The notes below the pieces were generated by a model. It was given only the letters and a program-made list of their open reading frames with translations. It did not search any database and was not told the origin of the DNA. Below are positions 1-7,924 of a stretch of 64,000 bases of DNA, one piece after another; position 1 is the stretch's first letter; each line of letters begins with the position of its first letter. This stretch comes from Bosea sp. 685 (GTDB lineage Bacteria > Pseudomonadota > Alphaproteobacteria > Rhizobiales > Beijerinckiaceae). The translations under genes and the position numbers were made by a program. The stretch covers positions 6,518,295 through 6,582,294 of the forward strand of contig NZ_CP134779.1 in the NCBI RefSeq assembly GCF_031884435.1, written 5' to 3'.

Positions 1-56
1 CTTGGGCCGACCACAGGTCGGACCCGGGGCGAAGCCCCGGAATGACGGCGGAGGTT
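1..56. repeat. REP-like palindromic intergenic repeat (partial)
   Basis: Contains the self-complementary core CCGGGGCGAAGCCCCGG followed by AATGACGG, the same end sequence seen in the repeats near 1760, 51770 and 52020. It is probably the end of an intergenic palindromic element that begins outside the window. Confidence 0.6.
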
Positions 57-144
57 GCGCGATTTGACCTTGCCTGATGCGTCATGTCGCACCTGCTCAG
101 ATTGACATTTCCCTGTCGCTACGACAAATATAACAACAATATCA

Positions 145-169
145 GTAGTTTAGATGTTTTCTAAACTAC
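145..169. promoter_or_regulatory. Irr box (iron control element) upstream of irr
   Basis: A perfect inverted repeat, GTAGTTTAGA, five bases, TCTAAACTAC, lies 37 bp before the irr start codon. It matches the TTTAGAA-n-TTCTAAA form of the Rhizobiales iron control element bound by Irr. Autoregulation of irr is inferred from position. Confidence 0.8.
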
Positions 170-206
170 GAGGCCGGTTAGCTGGCATTGTTGGAAGGCG
201 TTATTG

Positions 207-740
207 ATGAGTGTTTTGCCTGCAAAGGACCTGGGTCAGCCCCGCATTATCGCGGACCATATCCCGTGGCCGCAGAAAAGCCCGACGTCCTGCCCGATCA
301 GCGCGGTGAAGGCGCGCCTGCGCACCGCGGGCCTGCGGCCGACGCGCCAGCGCATGGCCTTGGGCTGGCTGCTTTTCGCCAAGGGCGACCGCCATGTCAG
401 CGCCGAGATGCTCTATGAGGAGGCGATCCGCGCCCGCGAGCCGCTTTCGCTTGCCACCGTCTACAACACGCTGCGCCAGTTCTCGGAAGCCGGGCTGCTG
501 CGCCAGGTCTCGGTCTCGGGGCCGAAGACCTTCTTCGACACCAATGTCTCCGAGCACCACCATTTCTACAATGAGGACGACGAGACGGTCGTCGACATCC
601 CGGGCTCGATGATCCAGGTCGCCGGCCTGCCGCAGGCGCCGGAAGGCATGGAGATTTCCTCGGTCGAAGTCATCGTGCGGCTGCGCCGCGCCGATGGCGA
701 GGAGATCGAGACGCGCATGACTGGGGGCCGTCACGCGTGA
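207..740 (+). CDS. irr: Iron response regulator Irr (Fur family)
   Basis: Fur-superfamily transcription factor that in Rhizobiales senses heme and controls iron uptake, storage and heme synthesis under low iron. The 177-residue protein has the winged-helix part (LRPTRQRMALGWLLFA around 43-58, LATVYNTLRQF around 82-92) and the HHH cluster at 117-119 that marks Irr as opposed to Fur or Mur. A Cys-Pro pair at 29-30 sits where the N-terminal heme regulatory motif of Bradyrhizobium Irr lies. I use the ATG at 207; a TTG directly before it is also in frame. The stop overlaps the GTG start of bfd by four bases. Bfd and bfr follow, an expected Irr neighbourhood. Confidence 0.95.
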   Translation: MSVLPAKDLGQPRIIADHIPWPQKSPTSCPISAVKARLRTAGLRPTRQRMALGWLLFAKGDRHVSAEMLYEEAIRAREPLSLATVYNTLRQFSEAGLLRQVSVSGPKTFFDTNVSEHHHFYNEDDETVVDIPGSMIQVAGLPQAPEGMEISSVEVIVRLRRADGEEIETRMTGGRHA

Positions 741-1024
741 TCGTCTGCTCCTGTAACGTCTTGTCGTGCCGCCAGATCAAGGGCACGATCGCTCCTGATG
801 GCAGTGGCCCGGCAACGGCGAACCAGGCTTATGACTGCCTTGGCTGCAGCGCGAGCTGCGGTGGTTGCGCCCGGCAGGTCCGCGCGATCCTGGCCGAGGC
901 GCGCGCCGTTTGCATGAGCCAGTGCGGCTCCTGCGCCAGCCGCGACATCGAATGCGCGGTACATGTCTCCGTTGGCCAGATGATGGACGGGCTGGAGATC
1001 GCGAGCGACCGCGTCGCGGCCTGA
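737..1024 (+). CDS. bfd: Bacterioferritin-associated ferredoxin
   Basis: Small [2Fe-2S] protein of the BFD family, which delivers electrons to bacterioferritin so that stored ferric iron can be reduced and released. The N-terminal CSC (residues 4-6) and the later CLGCSASCGGC cluster (34-44) supply the cysteine ligands. At 95 residues it is longer than the roughly 65-residue E. coli protein, with an extra Cys-rich tail (CMSQCGSC). The start is GTG, overlapping the irr stop as GTGA, so translation is probably coupled to irr. Bfr follows about 105 bp downstream behind its own iron box. Confidence 0.9.
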   Translation: MIVCSCNVLSCRQIKGTIAPDGSGPATANQAYDCLGCSASCGGCARQVRAILAEARAVCMSQCGSCASRDIECAVHVSVGQMMDGLEIASDRVAA

Positions 1025-1090
1025 GTCGCCCGCGCAGAAAAGCGCCTTTCGCGCGACTTACGGCCTTTCCTTCTGAGAAAGCTCCAGCTA

Positions 1091-1109
1091 CATTAGGATC
1101 ATTCTAATG
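1091..1109. promoter_or_regulatory. Irr/iron box upstream of bfr
   Basis: CATTAGGATCATTCTAATG is a 19-bp near-perfect palindrome that again resembles the iron control element (TTAG--TTCTAA). It ends 20 bp before the bfr start, a position suited to repression. Irr repression of bfr under low iron is known in Bradyrhizobium and is inferred here. Confidence 0.7.
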
Positions 1110-1129
1110 TGATGCCGAGGAGCTCCGCC

Positions 1130-1615
1130 ATGAAGGGTGACAAGAAGGTCATCGAATATCTCAACAAGGGGCTTCGCTCGGAGCTCACCGCGATCAACCA
1201 GTATTGGCTGCATTACCGGATTCTCGACAATTGGGGTCTGAAGGAGATGGCCAAGACCTGGAAGAAAGAATCGATCGAGGAGATGGTCCATGCCGACCGC
1301 TTCGTCGACCGCATCCTCTTCCTCGAAGGTTTCCCGAACATGCAGACGCTGGATGCGCTGCGGATCGGTGAGACCGTCCCCGAAGTGATCGAGTGCGATC
1401 TCAAGGCCGAGATCGAGGCGCGCGCGCTCTATCAGGAAGCGGCGAAGTACTGCCGCGAGGTCGGTGATTATCCGACCGAAGAATTGTTCAAGGCGCTGAT
1501 GAAGGATGAGGAAGGCCATATCGACTTCTTGGAGACGCAGCTCGAACTGATCGGGCGCATCGGGCTGGAACTCTACACCCAGAAGCATGTCGGCGGGCTC
1601 GACGAAGGGCACTGA
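1130..1615 (+). CDS. bfr: Bacterioferritin
   Basis: Heme-containing 24-mer ferritin that oxidises Fe(II) and stores iron as a mineral core in the cytoplasm. The 161-residue length is typical. Ferroxidase ligands are in register: Glu18, Glu51 and His54 with Met52 as the heme-bridging methionine, and the second EEGH motif near 127-130. I start at the ATG at 1130, preceded by GAGGAG, because an upstream in-frame ATG would add residues not seen in the family. A G+C-rich hairpin with a T run follows the gene. Confidence 0.95.
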   Translation: MKGDKKVIEYLNKGLRSELTAINQYWLHYRILDNWGLKEMAKTWKKESIEEMVHADRFVDRILFLEGFPNMQTLDALRIGETVPEVIECDLKAEIEARALYQEAAKYCREVGDYPTEELFKALMKDEEGHIDFLETQLELIGRIGLELYTQKHVGGLDEGH

Positions 1616-1645
1616 GCCTTCGTCCTTTCCAGCCTCTCGATCCTG

Positions 1646-1676
1646 CGCCGGATCCGCCATGCGGGTCCGGCGTTTT
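1646..1676 (+). terminator. Rho-independent terminator after bfr
   Basis: CGCCGGATCCGC, a CAT loop and GCGGGTCCGGCG form a 12-bp stem with one G-T-like mismatch, followed by TTTT. It lies 30 bp after the bfr stop. Confidence 0.75.
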
Positions 1677-1757
1677 CGTGCTTGGAGCAGGGGCTCTTGC
1701 GCGGGTCGTCTTGGAGGCGGAGCGGGTTCGGGCCCTGGATTTCCTCATTTTCCACCG

Positions 1758-1835
1758 TCATTCCGGACAAGCCATATTAGGAGCAGGATCAAAGCGAAAA
1801 CCGATTCCCACCTATTCGCATTGATCCTGCTCTTG
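1758..1835. repeat. Intergenic palindromic repeat (divergent copy)
   Basis: Begins with the GTCATTCCGGACAAG end typical of REP elements, then AGCAGGATCAAAGCGAAAACC, a partner TTCGCATTGATCCTGCT and so a long imperfect inverted repeat. It is a diverged member of the GCAGGAT...ATCCTGCTCT family also present near 2490, 32975 and 51655. Confidence 0.6.
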
Positions 1836-1901
1836 CGGCTCGCCAATGCCCGAGCGCCGTGGCAGAAGGCGGGCCATTGCGGGGCAAGCGGAGGTCTGGT
1901 C

Positions 1902-2474
1902 GTGGCAGCGCAGGTTTTGGCAGCGCAGGTTTTGGCAGCGAAAGTCATCGCGGTGAGCGCGGCTTTGGGCCATGCCTTCAGTAAGCCGAACCTGTCTTCG
2001 ATCCGCCTGCTCGCCGGCCTCGGCGTCGAGGGTGACGCCCATTGCGGCGAGACGGTGAAGCATCGCTCGCGCGTCAAGGTCGATCCGACGCAACCCAATC
2101 TGCGCCAGGTCCATCTGCTCCAGGCCGAACTGCTCGACGAATTGAATGCGGCGGGTTTCGACGTCGCGTCGGGGCAGATGGGCGAGAACGTGCTGACGCG
2201 CGGGCTCGATCTGCTCGGCCTGCCGGTCGGGGCGCGATTGCAGTTGGGACCTGACGCGCTCGTCGAGGTCACAGGCCTGCGCAATCCTTGCGCGCAGATC
2301 GAGGCGTTCCGGCCAAAGCTTCTCGCCGCCGTGCTCGGCCGCGACGAGAACGGCAAGCTCATCCGCAAGGCCGGCATCATGGCGATCGTGCTGGCAGCCG
2401 GCGAGATTCGCCCCGGCGATGCGATCGAAGTCACGCTGCCGGCGCAGCCGCACCGGGCGCTGGAGCGGGTCTGA
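1902..2474 (+). CDS. MOSC domain-containing protein
   Basis: Single-domain MOSC protein (190 residues), a family related to the C-terminal domain of molybdenum cofactor sulfurase that carries sulfur on a conserved cysteine. The RNPCAQIE motif near residue 128 supplies that cysteine, and GLGVEGDAHCG and GENVLTRGLDL are typical MOSC segments. The substrate is unknown. I start at the GTG at 1902 behind GGAGGT. The first codons contain two copies of a 15-bp tandem repeat encoding AAQVL AAQVL. A long in-frame extension upstream has no family similarity and is excluded. Confidence 0.8.
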   Translation: MAAQVLAAQVLAAKVIAVSAALGHAFSKPNLSSIRLLAGLGVEGDAHCGETVKHRSRVKVDPTQPNLRQVHLLQAELLDELNAAGFDVASGQMGENVLTRGLDLLGLPVGARLQLGPDALVEVTGLRNPCAQIEAFRPKLLAAVLGRDENGKLIRKAGIMAIVLAAGEIRPGDAIEVTLPAQPHRALERV

Positions 2475-2485
2475 ATTCGTCTCCC

Positions 2486-2599
2486 GAGCAGGATGCGGAA
2501 AAGTGGGAACCGGTTTTTCGCATTGAACCTGCTCTCACTTTTAGACGAGAGACGGATTCAGATGTCAGACGGAGTCACTTTGTGACGCCGTCTGACATC
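2486..2599. repeat. Composite palindromic repeat, copy 1
   Basis: First part: GAGCAGGATGCGGAAAAGTGGG, then AACCGGTTTTTCGCATTGAACCTGCTCT. Second part: GAGAGACGGATTCAG and a hairpin with arms GATGTCAGACGG (2561-2572) and CCGTCTGACATC (2588-2599), extended inward by GTCAC/GTGAC. A second copy with the same order lies at 32972-33096. Lying between convergent genes, the hairpin may also act as a bidirectional terminator. Confidence 0.75.
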
Positions 2600-3492
2600 A
2601 TCCGGCTCTCGGTGCCGGTTTTCTCGAGTTCGGCCTTGAGCCAGGCGATGAACACACGGCCTGGCTCCTGGCTGGCTCTATCCGAAAGCGGAATCACCGC
2701 GAAACCGCCAGAAAATGCGATCCACCCGCAAGGCGCCACGAGCTTGCCCTGCTCGATCTCCGACTGAACGAGATAGCGTTCCGCCAAAGCGACGCCGATA
2801 CCAGCCAAGGCGGCTTCGATGCAGAGATAGGTGTGCGGAAAAGACTGCTCGCTCGCCGACGTGGTCTGGAAGCCGGAAACCGCCTCCCAATTCTCCCATG
2901 AGCGCGGGTTGTATTCATGCGCTATGCGAGCGGGCATGGCGAAGCGCCCGGCCTCGATCGCGATTGCGCAGCCAGGTGCGCAGACCGGCCCAAAAGCGAC
3001 ATCCGCCAGACTCACCGCCTGGTCCATGTCGCAGATCGGCGATGCTAGGCGGTCCCAGGTCAGCGCGATGTCGGCATCGTCATCGCGTGAGTCACGTGGT
3101 GACGTCATCGACAGGCGGATCAGGATACCGGGGTGCTCGCGATAGAAATTGCCGAGATGCGGCACCAGCCAGCGCATGGCGAAGGTCGCGGAACAGGCCA
3201 CGTGAATGCTCGGGCCCCTCGCATCGTCCCTCAGCCTTCGATAGCCGTTCGCCAGCGTATCGAGCGCCTCCGAGACCGTGCGCTGGAAAGCCTGTCCCGA
3301 GGGCGTCAGCTGCAGGCCCGTTCCCTTCCTCTCGAACAGGGTGACGCCGGCATGCTGCTGCAAGGTGCTCAGTTGGCGGCTGACCGCTCCATGTGTTCTC
3401 CCGATCTCGCGCGCGGCGCGACCGACAGAGCCCAGCCGCGCCGTGGCTTCGAACGCCTTCAAGGCCGAGAGAGGCGGCAGCGAGCGAACCAT
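2575..3492 (-). CDS. LysR-type transcriptional regulator (GcvA-like)
   Basis: 305-residue LysR regulator with an N-terminal winged helix (LPPLSALKAFEATARLGS near 5-22, the GcvA-like opening, and AVSRQLSTLQQHAG) and a C-terminal effector domain. It is divergent from the DUF1127 gene and the FAD oxidase, which it may control. The last codons and the TGA stop lie inside the palindrome of the intergenic repeat, so the extreme C-terminus (about SDGVTK) is repeat-derived. The effector is unknown. Confidence 0.85.
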   Translation of the reverse strand: MVRSLPPLSALKAFEATARLGSVGRAAREIGRTHGAVSRQLSTLQQHAGVTLFERKGTGLQLTPSGQAFQRTVSEALDTLANGYRRLRDDARGPSIHVACSATFAMRWLVPHLGNFYREHPGILIRLSMTSPRDSRDDDADIALTWDRLASPICDMDQAVSLADVAFGPVCAPGCAIAIEAGRFAMPARIAHEYNPRSWENWEAVSGFQTTSASEQSFPHTYLCIEAALAGIGVALAERYLVQSEIEQGKLVAPCGWIAFSGGFAVIPLSDRASQEPGRVFIAWLKAELEKTGTESRMMSDGVTK

Positions 3493-3594
3493 TGCAGGGG
3501 CGTCCTTCGTGAGCTTATCTCACCAAAAGGTGCGAATTAGTCGATGGCGCGATCAGCCCCGGCAGGCGCATAAGCCTCCCAGGAGAACAAGGCA

Positions 3595-3933
3595 ATGGTA
3601 CGCGCCATCGAAAACACGCAGCCGCGCTTGGATCTGATGCCATCTGCGGCCAGGAGCTATCCAGCGAGACGCCTTCGCGTCGTGTGGACGCGACCCTTTA
3701 GTGAGCCTTGTTCACCGCAGGCGCTCCGGCGCGGCGCTGACGATCCCCGACATGTGCAAGCGGATATGGCGACGGGCCTGATCGCGCTGCTGCTAACCTG
3801 GCAGCGGCGACGTCAGCAGCGACGGGCCTTCGGGCGGGAGCTGATCTCGATGCCGAAGGAGGCCCTCGCCGATTTCGGCTTGACCCGGCGCGAAGCCGAG
3901 ATCGAAGTCGCGAAGCCGTTCTGGAAAGCGTGA
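3595..3933 (+). CDS. DUF1127 family small protein
   Basis: 112 residues. The C-terminal 40-45 residues form the DUF1127 (YjiS-like) motif: LISMPKEALADFGLTRREAE followed by Lys-Pro-Phe-Trp near the end. Alphaproteobacterial DUF1127 proteins are Arg-rich and some influence RNA turnover or nutrient responses; the role of this one is not known. The first 60 residues are not family-like. AGGAGAA precedes the ATG. It sits 43 bp before the FAD oxidase gene, probably in one transcript opposite the LysR gene. Confidence 0.75.
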   Translation: MVRAIENTQPRLDLMPSAARSYPARRLRVVWTRPFSEPCSPQALRRGADDPRHVQADMATGLIALLLTWQRRRQQRRAFGRELISMPKEALADFGLTRREAEIEVAKPFWKA

Positions 3934-3959
3934 TTCCCAGTCGAAACGCCGAGCCTTCC

Positions 3960-3980
3960 ATGACACGACGGAATTCATGA
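3960..3980 (+). other. Hexapeptide mini-ORF from a 17-bp tandem duplication of the oxidase start
   Basis: The 15-base string ATGACACGACGGAAT occurs twice with a period of 17. Because 17 is not a multiple of three, the first copy reads M-T-R-R-N-S and stops at TGA, whose first bases overlap the ATG of the oxidase at 3977 (ATGA). The result is a six-codon leader ORF coupled to the gene. Expression is not shown. Confidence 0.5.
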
Positions 3981-5035
3981 CACGACGGAATATCCGCGTC
4001 GGCATCGTCGGAGCCGGCATCATCGGCGCCTCGGTTGCCTATCACCTCGCTCGACGCGGCATCGAGGTCTGCGTCTTCGAGCGTGGAGCGGGTCCGGCCG
4101 TGGGCACGACCGGCAAAAGTTTCGGCTGGGTCAACACGCTCTTTGTCGACCCGGCCGATGCGCGGGTTTTTTCGCTGCGCCGCGCGGCCGTCGAGGAATA
4201 CGAACGGCTTGCTGCGGAGCTGCCTGGCGCCTTCCGCGACGCATCGCGCGGCTCGCTGTTGTGGAAGGCCACGCCCGGCGAGACCGAGAACCTCTTCCGG
4301 ACGTTCCGCAATGCAGGGCTCGATGTGGAGCTGATCGCGGGCGCCGAGCTTGCAAGGCGCGAGCCGTTCCTCCGAAGCGTACCGCCATGTGCGCTCTCGT
4401 CGCCCAAGGACATCGCCCTGCAACCGCCTGCCCTGGCGGCAACCCTGTTGGCGGCTGCGGTCGAGCGCGGCGCGAAGCTCTTCACCAACACGCAGGTCAT
4501 CAGCCTGTGCGCCTCGGACGGCGCCGTGACCGGTCTGGTCACGGCTTCCGAAGCCATCGCATTTGATCTCGTCGTCCTGGCTGCCGGGCCTTGGACCGAG
4601 GAGCTGCTGCGGCCGCTCGGGCTGTCCTTCGGCCTCCTCATTTCGCCGGCGCTGCTGCTGCGCTATTGCTCTGATCGGCGCCTGCTCTCGCACATCGTCA
4701 AGAGCCCGGAGCTGGAGGTCAGGCAGTTGCCGGACAATGCGATGATCGTCGCCAGGAGCCTGAAAGATCCACTGCCGGATGCCGGGGCCATCGATGTGAT
4801 GGGACGGGAGATGCTTAGACGCATTCGCGCGCTCGTCATGGATAGCGAGCGCATCGGGTTCGAGGCGGGCGTGATCGGCCAACGCCCGATGTTCCCGGAC
4901 GAGCTTCCCAGAACGGGTCATGCCGCCGGCTGCAAGGGGCTCTACCTTGCCATTGGTCACCCAGGCGTGATCCTTGCGCCGCTCCTGGGCCGCCTCGCCG
5001 CATCAGAAATCGCCGGTGGCGCCGCTCCCTGGTGA
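3977..5035 (+). CDS. FAD-dependent oxidoreductase (DadA/glycine oxidase-like)
   Basis: Flavoprotein of the D-amino-acid oxidase/DadA superfamily (PF01266), which oxidises amines or amino acids. The dinucleotide-binding motif GIVGAGIIGASVAYHLARRG is at residues 9-28, with the acidic end of the second strand at VFE (about 33-35). A C-terminal FAD segment reads YLAIGHPGVILAP near 325-337. At 352 residues it is at the short end of the family. The substrate cannot be assigned. The start at 3977 is the second copy of a tandemly duplicated start region. The upstream LysR regulator is a likely controller. Confidence 0.85.
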   Translation: MTRRNIRVGIVGAGIIGASVAYHLARRGIEVCVFERGAGPAVGTTGKSFGWVNTLFVDPADARVFSLRRAAVEEYERLAAELPGAFRDASRGSLLWKATPGETENLFRTFRNAGLDVELIAGAELARREPFLRSVPPCALSSPKDIALQPPALAATLLAAAVERGAKLFTNTQVISLCASDGAVTGLVTASEAIAFDLVVLAAGPWTEELLRPLGLSFGLLISPALLLRYCSDRRLLSHIVKSPELEVRQLPDNAMIVARSLKDPLPDAGAIDVMGREMLRRIRALVMDSERIGFEAGVIGQRPMFPDELPRTGHAAGCKGLYLAIGHPGVILAPLLGRLAASEIAGGAAPW

Positions 5036-5098
5036 CCGTTCGCGGGAGCTCGACGGGGACATTCGTCAGCTCAGGTGGCGTAAACCTTGCCGCCAATC

Positions 5099-5126
5099 AA
5101 AAAGGCCCGCCGATGAGGCGGGCCTT
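5099..5126 (-). terminator. Rho-independent terminator of the cold-shock gene
   Basis: Ten-base-pair stem AAGGCCCGCC / GGCGGGCCTT with loop GATGA. On the minus strand it is followed by a T run (AAAAA on plus at 5099-5103), so it serves the minus-strand gene downstream of whose stop it lies. Confidence 0.85.
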
Positions 5127-5181
5127 GTTCATGTCGCGCGCTTGGGTAGCTCAGATCTTGGTCCGTTCAGATCTGGGCCGC

Positions 5182-5841
5182 TCAGATGAAGCTGACATCG
5201 GCCGCTTCGGGGCCTTTCTTGCCGGCGCGGATCGAGAAGCGCACGCGCTGCCCGTCCATCGGCGGCTGCAGGCCGCTGCGGCCGAGCGAGGAGACGTGCA
5301 GGAACACGTCCGGCCCGCCCTTGTCGGGGGCGATGAAGCCAAAACCGCGATCGGAGTTGAAGAACTTCACGGCGCCGTCGAAGGGGCCTTCCATCGGCCC
5401 GCTGTCGCGGCTGGCGAAGCCGCCGCGATCACCGCCGCGGTCGCTGTAGCCACCACGATCGCCACCGCGATCATTGTAGCCACCGCCGCCATATCCACCG
5501 CCGCCGCCGAAATCGTCACGCGGCGGGCGGGCTGAGAAGGGACGGGACGCGCGCTCGGAGCGGGGCGCTGCCGGCTGCGCGGTCGAGGCGTCGATCTCGT
5601 GAACGGCGACGACCTGCAGGCCGCGCCGGCCCTCGCCGAGATCGGCGATGATCGTCGCGCCGGGCTGGAGGTCCTGCTGGTCGAGCGGGCCGAGGGCCGA
5701 AACATGCAGGAAGACGTCGCCGGAGCCGTCGGCCGGCGACGCAAAACCGAACCCCTTTTCGGGGTCGAACCATTTGACCTTGGCTTCGATATTCTCGTGG
5801 GTGACGAAAGGCTGGGCAGCGGGGGGCTTGCGATCGAACAT
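5182..5841 (-). CDS. Double cold-shock-domain protein with Gly/Arg-rich linker
   Basis: 219-residue protein with two CspA-type nucleic-acid-binding domains. The first has KWFDPEKGFGF and DVFLHVSAL (about 23-50). The second has KFFNSDRGFGFI and DVFLHVSSL (about 160-188). Between them is a roughly 45-residue linker of RGG/GYGGGG repeats (about 110-150), as in RNA-binding RGG regions. Two-domain Csp proteins are common in Rhizobiales and are thought to act as RNA chaperones. A strong terminator follows on the same strand. Confidence 0.9.
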   Translation of the reverse strand: MFDRKPPAAQPFVTHENIEAKVKWFDPEKGFGFASPADGSGDVFLHVSALGPLDQQDLQPGATIIADLGEGRRGLQVVAVHEIDASTAQPAAPRSERASRPFSARPPRDDFGGGGGYGGGGYNDRGGDRGGYSDRGGDRGGFASRDSGPMEGPFDGAVKFFNSDRGFGFIAPDKGGPDVFLHVSSLGRSGLQPPMDGQRVRFSIRAGKKGPEAADVSFI

Positions 5842-5975
5842 GGAGCTTCAAGAGTGCGGTGATCGGAAGGCAGCAATCTAGCGCAAGCCGGCCCAGCCGT
5901 CATCGGGGGCGCGAGAGGAATTTATCGCACCCAAAGTCGCATTGATTCACCCGACGCGTCGCCTGCGCGAGGCTC

Positions 5976-6677
5976 TCAGCCCGGCTCGTCGCAGCGGATC
6001 ATCTGAACCTTCTTCGGCATCTCCCCGACCGCCGGGACGAACTGCCCGGTCGCCGGATCGAGCAGCATCAGCACGCCGGTCGCAACCGCGAAATAGGCGC
6101 CGTGCAATTGCAGGCGGCCCTTGCCTTCCAGGATCTGCACGCAAGGGAAGGTGCGCAGATTGGCCAGCGATTGCTGGATCGAAGCGAGCGAGAGCCGCTC
6201 GACATAATCCTCGAAACTCTCATTGCGGCCGCGTCCGCCGGTGCGCTGCGCGGCGGGGCCGATCAGCGTGATCCATTTGCCGATGAAGTCGCCGGGCGAG
6301 AGCGGGCCTTGCGTATCGTCGGCGAAGGCGCGGATGCCGCCGCAGCGGCCATGGCCGAGCACGACGATATGCTCGACCCGCAGTGCCTGCACCGCGTATT
6401 CGAGCGCCGCCGAGGTGCCGTGGAGCTGGTCGTCGGGCGAAAATGGCGGCACCAGATTGGCGACGTTGCGGGCGACGAACATCTCGCCGGGGCGCGCATC
6501 GAAGATGATCTCGGGCGAAACGCGCGAATCGCAGCAGCCGATCAGCATGATCTTCGGCGTCTGCCCGCTATCGGCGAGTTCCTCGTAACGGCTCTTCTCG
6601 CGGTCGAACCGGTCGTCGAGGAAAGCGCGATAACCTTCGGTCAGGCGCTCGGGGAATGGGGCCGCTGGCGTGTCCAT
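5976..6677 (-). CDS. Beta-class carbonic anhydrase
   Basis: Zinc enzyme for CO2/bicarbonate interconversion, 233 residues. The ligand motif Cys48-x-Asp50-x-Arg52 (GCCDSRVSPE) and the His109-x2-Cys112 pair (LGHGRCGG) are intact. I start at the ATG at 6677 behind GAGAGG; the frame stays open upstream but without family-like sequence. The YggU/YggT genes lie upstream on the same strand, 70 bp away. Confidence 0.93.
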   Translation of the reverse strand: MDTPAAPFPERLTEGYRAFLDDRFDREKSRYEELADSGQTPKIMLIGCCDSRVSPEIIFDARPGEMFVARNVANLVPPFSPDDQLHGTSAALEYAVQALRVEHIVVLGHGRCGGIRAFADDTQGPLSPGDFIGKWITLIGPAAQRTGGRGRNESFEDYVERLSLASIQQSLANLRTFPCVQILEGKGRLQLHGAYFAVATGVLMLLDPATGQFVPAVGEMPKKVQMIRCDEPG

Positions 6678-6747
6678 GCCCCTCTCGAACAGGATGCGGC
6701 GGCTTTCGTCAAGCGCATGTTGCGTCGCAGCGTTGGGCAAAAACCGG

Positions 6748-7062
6748 TCACCCGGCTGCGAGAAATGCCTCCAGCCGTGCCAGAAGCACTGGCGCATCGC
6801 CCTCCAGGAGCACGGTCTTCAGCCGGGCCGAGGCACCTGCGACCAGCCTCACCCGCGAGCGCGGCACGTCCATGAGCCTGGCCAGCAGCGCGACCAGCGC
6901 CGCATTGGCTTGCCCCTCCCTGGGTGCGGCGCGGACCCTGATCTTCAGGACCTCGCGGCCTTCAGTCAGGGTTTCGACGCCGTCGAGCCCATCGCGCCCG
7001 CCGCGCGGCGTCAGCCTGACGGAGAGGAGGAGGCCGGTTTGCGATTCCCGCCAGGCCGGCAC
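6748..7062 (-). CDS. DUF167 (YggU) family protein
   Basis: 104-residue DUF167 protein with the typical core VRLTPRGGRDG, VLKIRVRAAPREGQANAAL and MDVPRSRVRLVAG. The biochemical role of the family is unknown. I propose the GTG at 7062 behind AGAGGT because the family begins a few residues before the first strand. It follows the yggT-like gene by 14 bp; the yggT-yggU pair is conserved in many proteobacteria, which suggests a shared membrane-associated job. Confidence 0.8.
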   Translation of the reverse strand: MPAWRESQTGLLLSVRLTPRGGRDGLDGVETLTEGREVLKIRVRAAPREGQANAALVALLARLMDVPRSRVRLVAGASARLKTVLLEGDAPVLLARLEAFLAAG

Positions 7063-7076
7063 GCAACCTCTGAACT

Positions 7077-7367
7077 CTAGAAGACGGCCGGGTAGATATA
7101 GCGGACGATGACGCTCTGGATGAAGAAGATCAGCAGCAGCAGGATGATCGGCGAGATGTCGATGCCGCCGAGATTGGGCAGGCGTTCGCGGATCGGCCGC
7201 AGCACCGGCTCGGTGATCTTGTAGAGCGAATCCCAGACAGTGGCGACGAACTGGTTGCGCGTGTTGACGACATTGAAGGCGATCAGCCAGCTCAGCACGG
7301 CCGATGCGATCAAGAGCCATGTGTAGATGTTCAAGGCGAGCATCACCACATCGAGAACGGCACGCAT
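7077..7367 (-). CDS. YggT family integral membrane protein
   Basis: 96 residues with two hydrophobic segments (about 4-26 and 72-92) and the family signature [19 protein letters not shown] between them. YggT proteins are small inner-membrane proteins linked to osmotic or cell-envelope functions in some bacteria, without a defined activity. I choose the ATG at 7367 because AAGAGGA then lies six bases upstream. The gene is followed by yggU and carbonic anhydrase. Confidence 0.87.
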   Translation of the reverse strand: MRAVLDVVMLALNIYTWLLIASAVLSWLIAFNVVNTRNQFVATVWDSLYKITEPVLRPIRERLPNLGGIDISPIILLLLIFFIQSVIVRYIYPAVF

Positions 7368-7499
7368 CGGCATTCCTCTTGGAATCAGTGTTGACCGGCA
7401 GCGCGATGCGCCCGCCCACCCCGCGACGATGTCATGCGCGAAGTCGTGGTGCGGGTGATTGACATCCACGCGACGCACAGCCTAGAAGGCCAGCGCCTT

Positions 7500-7575
7500 G
7501 GGGCTGTAGCTCAGATGGGAGAGCGCTGCAATCGCACTGCAGAGGTCAGGGGTTCGATTCCCCTCAGCTCCACCA
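7500..7575 (+). tRNA. tRNA-Ala (anticodon CGC)
   Basis: A complete cloverleaf can be drawn: acceptor GGGGCTG/CAGCTCC with one G-T pair, D arm AGCTCAGATGGGAGAGC, anticodon stem CTGCA/TGCAG around loop ATCGCAC with anticodon CGC, T arm with GGTTCGATTC, and an encoded CCA end. It reads GCG codons. Confidence 0.95.
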
Positions 7576-7924
7576 GGCTTTTCTCGTAGATCGTTGAAAG
7601 GCCTGGTGGATGTCCAGGCTGTGGCGCAGGCTGCGGGCCGCGCCTCTTGGGGTAAGCCGCCTCTCGGGCAAGCCTCTCGCCCAATGCTTTGGCTCATCCG
7701 CGTTTCATTGTCAGCGCGCGCGAATGGCGCTGTATTTCCTGCATGTTGGTGGTGTCGCGGCGGGTAACGGCGTTCCGCGCAAGCAGGTTGCTCCCGCGTT
7801 GGGCCATCTGCATTTGCGGCTAGAGTTTTCAGACAGCTAAAGATGCGGCTTCTCTATAAGGCCTTGCTTCTGCCTTGATGCGGAGTAATATTGCCGTTAA
7901 CTTTCTCAAGTCTAAGGTCGAAGA
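7576..7924. other. Intergenic region without recognised gene
   Basis: About 350 bp between tRNA-Ala and the MucR-type gene. Short open frames exist on both strands but none has family-like sequence or a good ribosome binding site. The AT-rich part from 7850 to 7920 probably holds the promoter of the MucR-type gene. Confidence 0.5.

Noticed and set aside
7610..7840. Small plus-strand frame after tRNA-Ala
   Set aside because: No ribosome binding site or recognisable sequence; the complementary frame overlaps the tRNA.
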